From Bradyrhizobium sp. U87765 SZCCT0048 (lineage in GTDB: Bacteria > Pseudomonadota > Alphaproteobacteria > Rhizobiales > Xanthobacteraceae), in NCBI RefSeq assembly GCF_018131225.1, contig NZ_JAFCMM010000004.1, positions 558,001-622,000 on the forward strand: a DNA stretch of 64,000 nt, read 5' to 3'. Position 1 is the stretch's first letter. The number at the start of each line of letters is the position of its first letter. Shown here in pieces: positions 34,986 to 44,330 of the stretch. The notes under the pieces were generated by a model. The model searched no databases. It worked only from the letters and a program-made list of their open reading frames with translations, and was not told the origin of the DNA. The translations under genes and the position numbers were made by a program.

Positions 34986-37900
34986 ATGCACGTCTTTACC
35001 GTTCCCGCGTCCGTTCCCTTTCTGCCGACCGTGCTCACGGCGCTGGTCGACGGCCGCCTGGTGCACGGCTTCGAGGCACGCACCGCGCCGGAACGTCTCG
35101 CCGACGTCACGCTGTACCTGCCGACCCGCCGCGCCGGCCGCGCCGCGCGCGAAGTGTTCCTCGACGTGCTCGGCACCGACGCGGTGGTGCTGCCGCGCAT
35201 CCTGCCGCTCGGCGACATCGACGAGGACGAACTGGTGTTCGCGCAGGCCGCCCAAGACCCCGCCGCCGCGCTCGACCTCGAGCCGGCGCTCGGCGGCCTC
35301 GAACGCCGCCTGGTGCTGGCACAGCTGATCGCGGCCTGGGCGAAGCAGACCCGCCCGGCCAACCCGGCCGATGCGCCGCTCGTGGTCGGCGGCCCCGCCT
35401 CCATCCTGGCGCTTGCCGACGATCTGGCGCGGCTGATGGACGACATCACGACGCGCGGCGTGCCATGGCAGGCGCTCGACGGCCTCGTGCCCGACGCCTA
35501 CGACGTCTACTGGCAGCAGACTCTGAAATTCCTGCGCATCGCCGCCGACGCATGGCCGCGCTACCTCGCTGAGCGCGGCAAGATCGAGCCGGCGCAGCGC
35601 CGCGACCGCCTGATCGAGGCCGAAGCGCGGCGTCTCGCCGCGCACACGCGCGGGCCGGTGATCGCGGCGGGATCGACCGGCTCGATGCCCGCAACGGCGA
35701 AATTCCTCAAGGTCGTCGCTTCGCTGCCGAACGGCGCCGTGGTGCTGCCGGGCCTCGACACCGACCTCGATGCCGACGCGTGGTCGCTGATCGGCGGCCG
35801 CAAGCGCGATTCCCGCGACGGCGACGCGTTGCCGGCGCCCGGTCATCCGCAGTTCGCGCTGCATGGCCTGCTCGAGCGCTTCGGCATCGACCGCGACGAC
35901 GTCGTCGAACTCGCGCCGCATGCACCCCACGGCCGCGAGATGCTGACCTCCGAAGCACTGCGCCCGTCCAACGCCACGGCGCAGTGGCACCAGCGCCTGA
36001 GCCGCCCCGAGGTCGCCGCACGCATCGCCGACGGCATGGCCGACCTCGCGGTAGTGGAAGCGCCGACCGCCGACATGGAAGCGCTGGCCATCGCGGTGGC
36101 GATGCGCGAGGCGCATCAGCGACCCGACGCGACGGTGGCTTTGGTGACGCCGGACCGCGCACTCGCCCGCCGTGTCGTCGCGGCGCTCGACCGCTGGTCG
36201 CTGGACGTCGACGATTCCGGCGGCGATTCGCTGATGGACACCTCCGCCGGCCTGTTCGCGCGCCTGGTCGCAGCGGCGGCGTCCGATGGCCTCGCCCCGG
36301 CGACCCTGCTGGCGCTGCTGAAACATCCGCTGCTGCGCCTCGGTCATGAGGCCGGCACCTTCGCCGCCGCCATCGGTAATCTCGAACTGGCGCTGCTGCG
36401 CGGCACGCGGCCGCAACCGGGCACCGCGGGGCTGCAGCGCGATTTCGCAGCCGTCCGCAGCGAACTGACAAAACTGGCGCGCGGCGAGCCGTCGCTGCTG
36501 CACCGCTCCGAAGCGCGCACGCGGCTGGCACCCGCGGCGCTCGACGCCGTCGCCGACCTGATCGCACGGCTGCATGCCGCGTTCGCACCGCTGGAGCGGC
36601 TCGGCGGCGTCAAATCGCACGACCTCACGGACATCGCCAGCGCCCATCACCACGCCATCGTGGCGCTGTCCGTCGACGCCCGCGGCCTGCCGGCGGCGTT
36701 CGAGGGTCCCGACGGGCTTGCGCTGGCGCGCGCCTTCGACGAACTGCCGGCCGACGGCGCGCCGAGCGGCGTGGCGCTGACGCTCGCCGACTATCCCGAC
36801 GTTTTCCAGACCACGTTCGGCGACCGCATCGTGCGCCGGCCGCAAGCGGCGAATGCGCGCCTGCGCATCTTCGGCCCGCTGGAGGCGCGCCTCACCACCA
36901 CCGACCGCGTCATTCTCGGCGGCCTCGTCGAAGGCACCTGGCCGCCCGACCCGCGCATCGACCCCTGGCTCAACCGCCCGATGCGCCATCAGCTCGGCCT
37001 CGACCTGCCGGAGCGGCGCATCGGCCTGTCCGCCCACGACTTCGCCCAGTTGCTCGGCGCGCGCGAGGTGATCCTGACCCACGCCGCCAAGGTCGGCGGC
37101 TCGCCTGCGGTGGCGTCGCGCTTCCTGCATCGCCTCGAAGCGGTGGCCGGCGAGGCACGCTGGCGCGCCGCGCGGGCGAAAGGCGAGCACTACCTGACCT
37201 GGGCGATGGCGCTCGATCGCCCCGCCACCGTGACGCCGATCGGCCAGCCGCAGCCACGACCGCCGCGCGCCAGCCGGCCGATGAAGATGTCGGTCACCGA
37301 GATCGAGGACTGGCTGCGCGATCCCTACACCATCTACGCTCGCCGCATCCTGACGCTGCAGAAGCTCGACCCCGTCGACATGCCGCTGTCGGCGGCCGAC
37401 CGCGGCTCGGCGATTCACGGCGCCATCGGCGAGTTCACCCAGACCTTCAGCGAGCGCCTGCCGGACGATCCGGTGCGCGCGCTGCGCGCCATCGGCGAGA
37501 GCCATTTCGCACCGCTGATGGAGCGCCCGGAGGCGCGCGCGCTGTGGTGGCCGCGCTTCCTGCGCATCGCCAGCTGGTTCGCGGGCTGGGAGCGCGAGCG
37601 GCGGGCGCTGATCGACGAGGTCAAGGCCGAGATCCGCGGCGAGATCGTCATCCCCATCGGCCGCGACCGTGCTTTTACCCTGTCGGCGCGCGCGGACCGC
37701 ATCGATCGCCGCAAGCGCGGTGACTATGCCGTGCTCGACTACAAGACCGGCGCGCCGCCGACCGGCAAGCAGGTGCGCATGGGGCTGTCGCCGCAATTGA
37801 CACTGGAATCGGTGATCCTGCGCGAAGGCGGCTTCGACGGCATCGCCGCCGGCGCCTCCGTTGGCGAGCTGATGTACATCCGCCTCAGCGGCAACTCGCC

Positions 37901-38144
37901 GCCGGGCAGGGCCGAGCCGCTGGAACTGACGCGCGATCGCCGCAAGGAGGAGCCGATCTCGCCCGACGAGGCGGCGATCGAAGCACGCGCCAAGCTCGAG
38001 GCGCTGATCCGCGCCTTCGAGAACGAACAGCAGGCCTACACCTCGCTGAACCTGACGATGTGGGCCAACCGCTACGGCGACTATGACGACCTCGCCCGCA
38101 TCAAGGAGTGGTCGGCGGCCGGCGATGGCGGAGACGAGCTGTGA
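34986..38144 (+). CDS. addB: double-strand break repair protein AddB
   Basis: AddB is one subunit of the AddAB helicase-nuclease that resects double-strand breaks and loads RecA, replacing RecBCD in alphaproteobacteria. The 1052-residue protein has an inactive helicase-like N-terminal part and a C-terminal RecB-family nuclease domain with MSVTEIEDWLRDPYTIYARRI and the catalytic DYKTG of AVLDYKTGAPP. No cysteine occurs anywhere in it, so it cannot carry the iron-sulfur cluster described for Bacillus AddB. The tga overlaps the addA GTG start. Confidence 0.95.
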   Translation: MHVFTVPASVPFLPTVLTALVDGRLVHGFEARTAPERLADVTLYLPTRRAGRAAREVFLDVLGTDAVVLPRILPLGDIDEDELVFAQAAQDPAAALDLEPALGGLERRLVLAQLIAAWAKQTRPANPADAPLVVGGPASILALADDLARLMDDITTRGVPWQALDGLVPDAYDVYWQQTLKFLRIAADAWPRYLAERGKIEPAQRRDRLIEAEARRLAAHTRGPVIAAGSTGSMPATAKFLKVVASLPNGAVVLPGLDTDLDADAWSLIGGRKRDSRDGDALPAPGHPQFALHGLLERFGIDRDDVVELAPHAPHGREMLTSEALRPSNATAQWHQRLSRPEVAARIADGMADLAVVEAPTADMEALAIAVAMREAHQRPDATVALVTPDRALARRVVAALDRWSLDVDDSGGDSLMDTSAGLFARLVAAAASDGLAPATLLALLKHPLLRLGHEAGTFAAAIGNLELALLRGTRPQPGTAGLQRDFAAVRSELTKLARGEPSLLHRSEARTRLAPAALDAVADLIARLHAAFAPLERLGGVKSHDLTDIASAHHHAIVALSVDARGLPAAFEGPDGLALARAFDELPADGAPSGVALTLADYPDVFQTTFGDRIVRRPQAANARLRIFGPLEARLTTTDRVILGGLVEGTWPPDPRIDPWLNRPMRHQLGLDLPERRIGLSAHDFAQLLGAREVILTHAAKVGGSPAVASRFLHRLEAVAGEARWRAARAKGEHYLTWAMALDRPATVTPIGQPQPRPPRASRPMKMSVTEIEDWLRDPYTIYARRILTLQKLDPVDMPLSAADRGSAIHGAIGEFTQTFSERLPDDPVRALRAIGESHFAPLMERPEARALWWPRFLRIASWFAGWERERRALIDEVKAEIRGEIVIPIGRDRAFTLSARADRIDRRKRGDYAVLDYKTGAPPTGKQVRMGLSPQLTLESVILREGGFDGIAAGASVGELMYIRLSGNSPPGRAEPLELTRDRRKEEPISPDEAAIEARAKLEALIRAFENEQQAYTSLNLTMWANRYGDYDDLARIKEWSAAGDGGDEL

Positions 38145-41100
38145 GCGGCCCGCGCACCATTCCGCGCGATGCACGCGACAAGCAGACGCGGGCCTCCAAT
38201 CCGGCGGTCTCCGTATTCGTGTCGGCCAACGCCGGCTCGGGCAAGACCCATGTGCTGGTGCAGCGGGTGATCCGCCTGCTGCTCGACGACGTCGCGCCGG
38301 AAAAGATCCTCTGCATCACCTTCACCAAGGCCGCCGCCGCCAACATGGCGGAGCGGGTGTTCGACACCCTCGGCCACTGGATCACCCTCGACGACGCCGC
38401 CCTCGATGCCGCGATCACCGAAGCCGGCGCACAGACCGGGCCGGCGATGCGGCGGCGGGCGCGCGAGCTGTTCGCCTGCGCGCTGGAGACGCCGGGCGGC
38501 CTCAAGGTGCAAACCATTCACGCCCTGTGCACGCGGCTGCTGCAGCAATTTCCGTTCGAGGCCAACGTGCCGGCGCGCTTCAGCGTGCTCGACGACCGCG
38601 ATCAGAACGAGCTGATGGAGCGCGCCAGCCTGCGGGTGCTGCTCGACGCCGCGGCGAGCCCGGACAGCCTCGCCGGCCGCGCCCTCGCCACCGCCATGAC
38701 CAGCGCCGCCGACGTCACCTTTCGCGACGTGGTGCGCGAGGCCGTGCTGAGCCGCGACCATTTTCAGGCGTGGACCCACCAGGCCGGCACGCTGGACGCC
38801 GCGATGGCGCAGCTGCTGCAGGCCCTGGGGCTGTCGGCCGACGACAGCATGGCGCGGGTCGAGGCCGAGATCGTCGACGGGCCGCAACTGCCGCGCAGCG
38901 AATGGGCCGCGGTGGCCGGCCAGTTCGAGGGCGGCTCGAAGAGCGACCAGGACCAGGCGGCGCGGCTGCGCGAGGCGCTGACGCTGTCCGGCGCCGCGCA
39001 GGTCGAGGCCTATCTCACCGTGTTCTTCACCACGGCCGGCGAGCTGCGCAAATCGATCCTGACCAAGACGCTGGCCCGCGAGATGCCCGGGCTGGCGGCG
39101 ATGCTCGACCGCGAGGCGACGCGGGTGCAGGCGCTGCTGCAGATCCGCCGCGCCGTCGCGGTGCGCGACCGCACCCAGGCGCTGGTGGTCATCGCCACGG
39201 CCGCCGCGGCGAACTACCGCCGCGAGAAGGAAGAACGCGGCCTGCTCGACTACGATGATCTCATCGACAAGACGCTGGCAATGCTCGAACGCACCTCGGC
39301 GGGCTGGGTGCATTTCAAGCTCGACCAGGGCGTCGACCATGTGCTGATCGACGAGGCGCAGGACACCAGCCCGCGGCAGTGGGACATCGTCGAGCACATC
39401 GTGTCCGAATTCACCGCCGGCGCCGGCGCGCGCGGCCGCACCCGCCGCACGATCTTCGCGGTAGGCGACGAGAAGCAGTCCATCTTCTCGTTCCAGGGCG
39501 CGGCGCCGCGCGAGTTCGATCTGCGCCGCGGCCGCTTCCGCGCCCGCTTCGAGGCCGCGGAGCTGCCGTTCGATCCGGTGGTGTTCAACTATTCGTTCCG
39601 CTCCGGTGCCGGCGTGCTCGACGCGGTGCAGAGCACGTTCCAGGCGCCGGAGATCTTCCGCAGCATCACCTCCGACCGCGACGGCATGGCGCCGCACATG
39701 GCGCTCGCCGATGCCGCGCCGGCGATGGTGGAGCTGTGGGAGCTGCAGGAGGCCGCCGACCGCGAGGATCTCGAAGGCTGGCGCGCGCCGTTCGACGCGG
39801 TGTCGGAGACCAGTCCCGAGGTGCGGCTGGCGCAGCGTATCCGCGACCGCATCAAGGCGCTGATTGCCGAGAAAGCCGCCACCGGCATCGCCGCGCGGCG
39901 GCGACCACTGCGCTACGGCGACATCCTCATCCTGGTGCGGCGGCGCGGCAAGACGTTCAGCGCGGTGATCCAGGCGCTCAAGCAGGGCGGCATCCCGGTG
40001 GCCGGCGCCGACCGCCTCAAGCTGACCGGGCACATCGCCATCATCGACCTGATGCATCTCGCCGATGCGCTGCTGTTTCCGCGCGACGACCTCGCACTCG
40101 CCGTGGCGCTGAAAAGCCCGTTGTTCGGCCTGACCGACGACGACCTGTTCCGCCTCGCCTGGCAGCGCGACGGAAGCCTGCGCGAGGCACTCACGCGGCA
40201 CGCCGGTGGCGACCTCGTGCTCGCCGCGGCGCTGCGGCGCTTGCAGGCCTATGAGGCACGCGCGCTGACCGAGACGCCGTTCGCGTTCTACGCCTGGCTG
40301 CTCGGCGGCGACGATGGCCGCGCCCGCATCCTGCAGCGCCTCGGCCCAGAGGCGAGCGACGCGCTCGACGAATTCCTCGAACTCGCGCTGACCTTCGAGC
40401 GGCGCACACCGGCCTCGCTGCAGGGCTTCGTGGCGTGGCTGCGCTCCGCCGACACCGACATCAAGCGCGACATGGAGATCTCGCGCGACGAAGTACGGGT
40501 GATGACGGTGCACGGCGCCAAGGGCCTGGAGGCGCCGGTCGTCTTCCTCGCCGACACGACGTCGTCGCCGACCGACACCCAGCGCCTCAGCCTGATCCGG
40601 CTGCAGCAGGCCCATGACGGCATCGCCGCGCCGGTGGTATGGGCCGGCCGCAAGGCCGACGATCCCGAAAGCGTCGCCGCCGCGCGCGCGGCGATGACCG
40701 GCGACACCGAGGACGAATACCGCCGGCTGCTGTATGTGGCGATGACCCGCGCCGCCGACCGGCTGATCGTCGGCGGCTGCATGCCCGGCAACCGCAGCGA
40801 GGTGCGCGAGCACTCGTGGTACGACCTGATCCGCAAGGGGCTCGACGCCTCGGCGCTGCAGGTCGAGGAGCGGCCCTCCCGCCAGGGGCCGGTGCGCTTC
40901 TACAGCCGCGCCGGCGATGCGCCGCTGCCGGCGCCGGACGCACCGCCGGCGAGCGAGGCGACGCCGGAGGTCCTGCCGTCCTGGCTGCGCGCCCGCGCGA
41001 TGCGCGATGCGCTCGACGAGGTGCTGCTGCGCCCGTCCGACGGCGACGACAGCGACGGCCATGGCGCGGTGCCGGGCGAAGCCGCCGCGCAGCGGGCGCT

Positions 41101-41647
41101 GGCGCTGCAGCGCGGCGCGCTGGTCCACCGCCTGCTGCAATCGCTGCCGGATGTCGCGCCCGCCCACCGCCGCGACACCGCGCGGCGCTACCTGGCGCGC
41201 AACGCCGACAGCTGGAGCGTCGCCGACCGCGACGCCCTCGCCGACGAGGTCATCGCCCTGATCGCCGATGCCCGCTTCGCCGCGGTGTTCGCCGCCGGCA
41301 GCCGCGCCGAGGTCTCGATCGCCGGCCGCCTGCCACGGTCAGGCCGCCCGCCGGCGCTGGTGTCCGGCCAGATCGACCGCCTGGTGGTGACGCCCGCCGA
41401 GGTGCTGATCGTCGACTTCAAGACGAATCACGCCCCACCGGCGACGCTGGCGGAAACCCCCGTCGCCTACCTCCGCCAGCTCGCCCTGTACCGCGCCGTG
41501 CTCGCCCGCCTGCACCCCGGCAAGATCGTCCGGGCCGCCCTGCTGTGGACGGAAGCCGCTGAAATCATGGAGGTTCCTTCGTCCGCTCTGGACGCAGAGC
41601 TCCTCCGCATCCTGGGTGACCTTGACCCGGCAAGGGCGCGTTCATAG
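38141..41647 (+). CDS. addA: double-strand break repair helicase AddA
   Basis: AddA is the 3'-5' UvrD-type helicase and nuclease subunit of AddAB. The 1168-residue protein has Walker A NAGSGKTHVL, motif Ia ITFTKAAAANMAERV, Walker B LIDEAQDTSPRQW, motif III GDEKQSIFSFQGA, motif V VMTVHGAKGLEAPVVFLAD, motif VI YVAMTRAADRLIVG, and a C-terminal nuclease with ILIVDFKTNHAPP. The start is a GTG at 38141 overlapping the addB stop. trxA follows 65 bases downstream. Confidence 0.96.
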   Translation: MSGPRTIPRDARDKQTRASNPAVSVFVSANAGSGKTHVLVQRVIRLLLDDVAPEKILCITFTKAAAANMAERVFDTLGHWITLDDAALDAAITEAGAQTGPAMRRRARELFACALETPGGLKVQTIHALCTRLLQQFPFEANVPARFSVLDDRDQNELMERASLRVLLDAAASPDSLAGRALATAMTSAADVTFRDVVREAVLSRDHFQAWTHQAGTLDAAMAQLLQALGLSADDSMARVEAEIVDGPQLPRSEWAAVAGQFEGGSKSDQDQAARLREALTLSGAAQVEAYLTVFFTTAGELRKSILTKTLAREMPGLAAMLDREATRVQALLQIRRAVAVRDRTQALVVIATAAAANYRREKEERGLLDYDDLIDKTLAMLERTSAGWVHFKLDQGVDHVLIDEAQDTSPRQWDIVEHIVSEFTAGAGARGRTRRTIFAVGDEKQSIFSFQGAAPREFDLRRGRFRARFEAAELPFDPVVFNYSFRSGAGVLDAVQSTFQAPEIFRSITSDRDGMAPHMALADAAPAMVELWELQEAADREDLEGWRAPFDAVSETSPEVRLAQRIRDRIKALIAEKAATGIAARRRPLRYGDILILVRRRGKTFSAVIQALKQGGIPVAGADRLKLTGHIAIIDLMHLADALLFPRDDLALAVALKSPLFGLTDDDLFRLAWQRDGSLREALTRHAGGDLVLAAALRRLQAYEARALTETPFAFYAWLLGGDDGRARILQRLGPEASDALDEFLELALTFERRTPASLQGFVAWLRSADTDIKRDMEISRDEVRVMTVHGAKGLEAPVVFLADTTSSPTDTQRLSLIRLQQAHDGIAAPVVWAGRKADDPESVAAARAAMTGDTEDEYRRLLYVAMTRAADRLIVGGCMPGNRSEVREHSWYDLIRKGLDASALQVEERPSRQGPVRFYSRAGDAPLPAPDAPPASEATPEVLPSWLRARAMRDALDEVLLRPSDGDDSDGHGAVPGEAAAQRALALQRGALVHRLLQSLPDVAPAHRRDTARRYLARNADSWSVADRDALADEVIALIADARFAAVFAAGSRAEVSIAGRLPRSGRPPALVSGQIDRLVVTPAEVLIVDFKTNHAPPATLAETPVAYLRQLALYRAVLARLHPGKIVRAALLWTEAAEIMEVPSSALDAELLRILGDLDPARARS

Positions 41648-41712
41648 GTTCGCCCTAGTCTTTCTTTGTCGCGCGCGACAGCTCGCACGCTCCCCACTCA
41701 ACGAGGCTCATC

Positions 41713-42033
41713 ATGTCGGTCGGGAAGGTATCGGACGCCAATTTCGAAGCAGAGGTCCTGAAGGCGCAGGGACCGGTGGTCGTCGACTTCTGGGCCGAGT
41801 GGTGCGGCCCGTGCCGCATGATCGCCCCGGCGCTCGACGAGATCGCCGGCGCGATGGGCGAGAAGGTCAAGATCGTCAAGCTCAACGTCGACGAGAATCC
41901 GCAGACCGCCTCCAAGTATGGCGTGATGTCGATCCCGACGCTGATGATCTTCAAGGGCGGCGAGCTTGCCTCGCGCCAGGTCGGCGCGGCGCCGAAGGCC
42001 AAGCTGCAGCAGTGGATCAACACGGCGGTCTGA
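41713..42033 (+). CDS. trxA: thioredoxin
   Basis: A 106-residue cytosolic disulfide reductase with the redox motif WCGPC (Cys31, Cys34), DFWAEWCGPCRM and the cis-proline loop SIPTLMIFKGG. Exact family length. It lies downstream of addA on the same strand; a short hairpin follows. Confidence 0.97.
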   Translation: MSVGKVSDANFEAEVLKAQGPVVVDFWAEWCGPCRMIAPALDEIAGAMGEKVKIVKLNVDENPQTASKYGVMSIPTLMIFKGGELASRQVGAAPKAKLQQWINTAV

Positions 42034-42060
42034 CGACCCCCGCACCTCATCGATGATTCG

Positions 42061-42083
42061 ACGGCCGGCGCTCTGCCGGCCGT
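42061..42083. terminator. stem-loop between trxA and marR
   Basis: A perfect 9-bp stem ACGGCCGGC / GCCGGCCGT with a five-base loop, between convergent genes. The T tract is interrupted (TTGTCGTT), so it is a weaker candidate terminator. Confidence 0.6.
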
Positions 42084-42120
42084 TGTCGTTCGTGGCGGGC
42101 GCTTCACCGCGGCGCGGCAG

Positions 42121-42603
42121 TCACGCGCCTTCATCGTCCGGCGCGTCGCCACCCTGTGCGAGGACCTGGAACAGCTTCAGCAGCCGCGCCGCGTCGCCCT
42201 CGACCGGCGCGAAGAACGCGGCGTCGCAATCCTCCACCACGACGACAGCCTTGCGCGCCAGTTCGCGCCCCGCACGCGTCACCGCGATCGCCTTGGCGCG
42301 CGGGTCATCGGGATGGGCTTGCCGCACGACCAGTTCAGCCGCTTCCAGCGCCCGCAGCACCTGCGATGTGGTCATCGGATCGATGCCGGTCAGCTCGGCG
42401 ATCCGGGTCTGCGTCAGCGGCTCGGAGGCGCCGTACCAGGTCGCGGTCGTCAGCACCACGAACTGAGAGTGGGTCAGGCCGTAGGGCTGCAGCACCTGCC
42501 GCTGCCGGCGCTGCCAGGCGTTGGAGATCTTCCACAGCAGGAAGCCCGGGCTATCGGCCGGGCCGGACACCTTGCTCGGCAGCGGCGGCTTGCGGCGCGT
42601 CAT
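42121..42603 (-). CDS. MarR family transcriptional regulator
   Basis: A 160-residue winged-helix repressor. The core runs from SPGFLLWKISNAWQRRQRQVL, through the recognition region PLTQTRIAELTGIDPMTTSQVLRALEAAELV, to the wing DDPRAKAIAVTRAGREL. MarR proteins usually bind palindromes overlapping their own promoter and release DNA on ligand or oxidant binding. It is the last gene of a three-gene unit (SRPBCC, EVE, MarR) joined by 4-base overlaps. The 37-bp palindrome at the operon promoter is its likely target. Confidence 0.92.
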   Translation of the reverse strand: MTRRKPPLPSKVSGPADSPGFLLWKISNAWQRRQRQVLQPYGLTHSQFVVLTTATWYGASEPLTQTRIAELTGIDPMTTSQVLRALEAAELVVRQAHPDDPRAKAIAVTRAGRELARKAVVVVEDCDAAFFAPVEGDAARLLKLFQVLAQGGDAPDDEGA

Positions 42604-43031
42604 GCGGTGTCCATGCCGGTGCCGGCGGCCCGCATCGCCGCCGCGATCAAAGCGAAATCGCTCGCCGCCAGCGGTAGATGCCCCCGGCGCAGCGTCACGC
42701 CCCAGTTCGGAGCCGCACAGAGCGCGAGGTGGTGTCTGATGCTGTCGATCGGCGCGTCCATGGCATCGACATAGCGGATCCGGCGGCGAAACGGAACGAA
42801 CCCGCCGCCCATGTCGAACGCAAATACATCGTCATCGGCGACCTGCCCCACCGCAGTGAAGGCGCGCAAGGGCGGACCGCCCCTCTCTTCCGACGGCGAG
42901 TAGTACACCAGCCAGTCGCCGGTCCGCATGCGGCGCAGGGGCTGCGCGTTGCCGTGACAGAGTTGCGCGAAGCCGCCGGCAACACCGCGCCGCACATGCG
43001 CGCGGCTGACCACACCAAGCCACGCGCTCAT
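42600..43031 (-). CDS. EVE-domain protein
   Basis: A 143-residue protein of the EVE/PUA-like family (UPF0310 type): WLGVVSRAHVRRGV at the start, the central MRTGDWLVYYSPSEE, FTAVGQVADDDVF, and FVPFRRRIRYVDAMDAPID. EVE domains bind modified bases in nucleic acid; the cellular role of stand-alone members is unsettled. The ATG at 43031 overlaps the SRPBCC stop and its stop overlaps the marR ATG, so the three are translated together. A longer reading up to 43361 is a shadow of the SRPBCC gene. Confidence 0.88.
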   Translation of the reverse strand: MSAWLGVVSRAHVRRGVAGGFAQLCHGNAQPLRRMRTGDWLVYYSPSEERGGPPLRAFTAVGQVADDDVFAFDMGGGFVPFRRRIRYVDAMDAPIDSIRHHLALCAAPNWGVTLRRGHLPLAASDFALIAAAMRAAGTGMDTA

Positions 43032-43453
43032 GCGCCGCCCTCTTCGGCGAGACGTGCGAGGCGCGCCAGCACATCCGGAAAATCCGCCGCGACCGCCGCG
43101 CCGATGGCAGCGGCGTCGGGCCCGCGCGCCTCGAGCGCGTAGGTGATGTGCGCGCCCGCGCCCTGCGGCACGATGCGATGGTCGACCACGACGACGAGAT
43201 CGCCGACCTGCGTCTCGTCGGTGAAGCCTTCGCCGTCGCGAACCGCGACGAGGCGGCAGCGCAGCGGCGCTTCGCCCGGCGGCGTCATGGTGAACCAGGT
43301 GCCGGCCGCGAACGGCCCGTCGATGGCGATCGCCGCGATGCCGGCGTTCCAGCGTCCCCAATGGAGGATATCGCTCATCAGGCGCCAGACCGCGGCTGGC
43401 GATGCGTTCGTCTCCCTGCTGTGCGCGACGCGCCAGACACTCACTTCATCCAT
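43028..43453 (-). CDS. SRPBCC-fold (polyketide cyclase/START-like) protein
   Basis: The 141-residue product has the START-like helix-grip pattern: SRETNASPAAVWRLMSDILHWGRWNAG, then strands with a GPFAAGTWFTMTPPGEAP hairpin and VDHRIVPQGAGAHITYALEA, and a long C-terminal helix. Such proteins bind small hydrophobic ligands. It is the first gene of the SRPBCC-EVE-MarR unit. It starts at ATG 43453, preceded by AAGGTGAG, with a promoter embedded in a palindrome just upstream. The ligand is unknown. Confidence 0.85.
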   Translation of the reverse strand: MDEVSVWRVAHSRETNASPAAVWRLMSDILHWGRWNAGIAAIAIDGPFAAGTWFTMTPPGEAPLRCRLVAVRDGEGFTDETQVGDLVVVVDHRIVPQGAGAHITYALEARGPDAAAIGAAVAADFPDVLARLARLAEEGGA

Positions 43454-43463
43454 GGCTCACCTT

Positions 43464-43500
43464 TTTAATATGTGCGCTTATTATAAGCGTGCATATTAAA
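43464..43500 (-). promoter_or_regulatory. palindromic operator around the -10 box of the SRPBCC-EVE-marR operon
   Basis: A 37-base dyad centred at 43482: TTTAATATG (43464-43472) pairs with CATATTAAA (43492-43500), and inside it CGCTTAT pairs with ATAAGCG (43475-43489); only two 2-base gaps break symmetry. On the minus strand the centre reads TATAAT (43485-43480), and a TTGACG -35 box lies 18 bases upstream (43509-43504). A regulator here would block RNA polymerase directly. Confidence 0.85.
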
Positions 43501-43537
43501 CATCGTCAAGCCGAACTCTTCCTGCGGACGGTGGCGA

Positions 43538-44290
43538 TCAGGGCTGGGGAGGCAGCATCCACCCCGTGGCGAGCACATCGGCCCATTCCGGCCGGCCACG
43601 CTGCCGGGCGAGATCGGCCATGGCGTGATGATCGTAGCGCACATGGCGGAAGGTGACCTGCCAGCCATTGTCACCGCGGTCGAGGATCGCGTAGCTGGCG
43701 TCCGGCGTGCCGGTCTGAACGACATGCCGGACCGGGGTGACATCGCGATAGCCAGGACAACCGACGCTGCCGGGATTGACGATCAGGCGCCCATCGGGCA
43801 ACCGCACCGCTCGCGGCAGATGGCTGTGCCCGCACAGCAGCAGCGGCTGGGGGACATCGCCGGCGCGGCGCACGACGACATCGAGCGGCGCGAGGGCGAC
43901 GGCGCCGTCGGCATGCACGGTTTCGAGCCAGTAGGTTTCGTCGTCGGCCGGCGTCGCATGGCAGGCAAACACGTCGCCGCGAAACACCAGCGACGCCGGC
44001 AACGCCCGCAGCCAGTCGAGATGAGAGGCATCGAGCTCGGCATGAGCCGGACGCTCCCATGAGCCCATCGCCTCGGGACGCTGCTCGGTGAGATAGCGAT
44101 CGTGATTGCCGCGCACGGTGACGATGTTTCGCTGCATCAGCAGCTCAATCGTGCGGCGTGCGTGCAGCGGCCCGCTGGCGACGTCGCCGAGATTGACGAT
44201 CTCGGCGATGCCGTGCGCCGCGATATCCGCGAGCACCGCCTCCAGTGCCGCGCAGTTGCCATGGATGTCGGCGATCGCGGCGAACCGCAT
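43538..44290 (-). CDS. metallophosphoesterase (calcineurin-like)
   Basis: A 250-residue metal-dependent phosphoesterase with the full motif set: ADIHGN, LGDVASGP, RGNHDRYL, CHATP and CGHSHLPR, followed by NPGSVGCP. It resembles YfcE/YfhD-type phosphodiesterases that act on small molecules; the substrate is not predictable. The ATG at 44290 was preferred because GGGAG lies 7 bases upstream, whereas the ATG two codons earlier is too close. It follows folC by 40 bases on the same strand and may be the end of that operon. Confidence 0.88.
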   Translation of the reverse strand: MRFAAIADIHGNCAALEAVLADIAAHGIAEIVNLGDVASGPLHARRTIELLMQRNIVTVRGNHDRYLTEQRPEAMGSWERPAHAELDASHLDWLRALPASLVFRGDVFACHATPADDETYWLETVHADGAVALAPLDVVVRRAGDVPQPLLLCGHSHLPRAVRLPDGRLIVNPGSVGCPGYRDVTPVRHVVQTGTPDASYAILDRGDNGWQVTFRHVRYDHHAMADLARQRGRPEWADVLATGWMLPPQP

Positions 44291-44330
44291 GCTCATGCTC
44301 CCGTCGTGCACGCCAGCGAGGACAGGCGCA

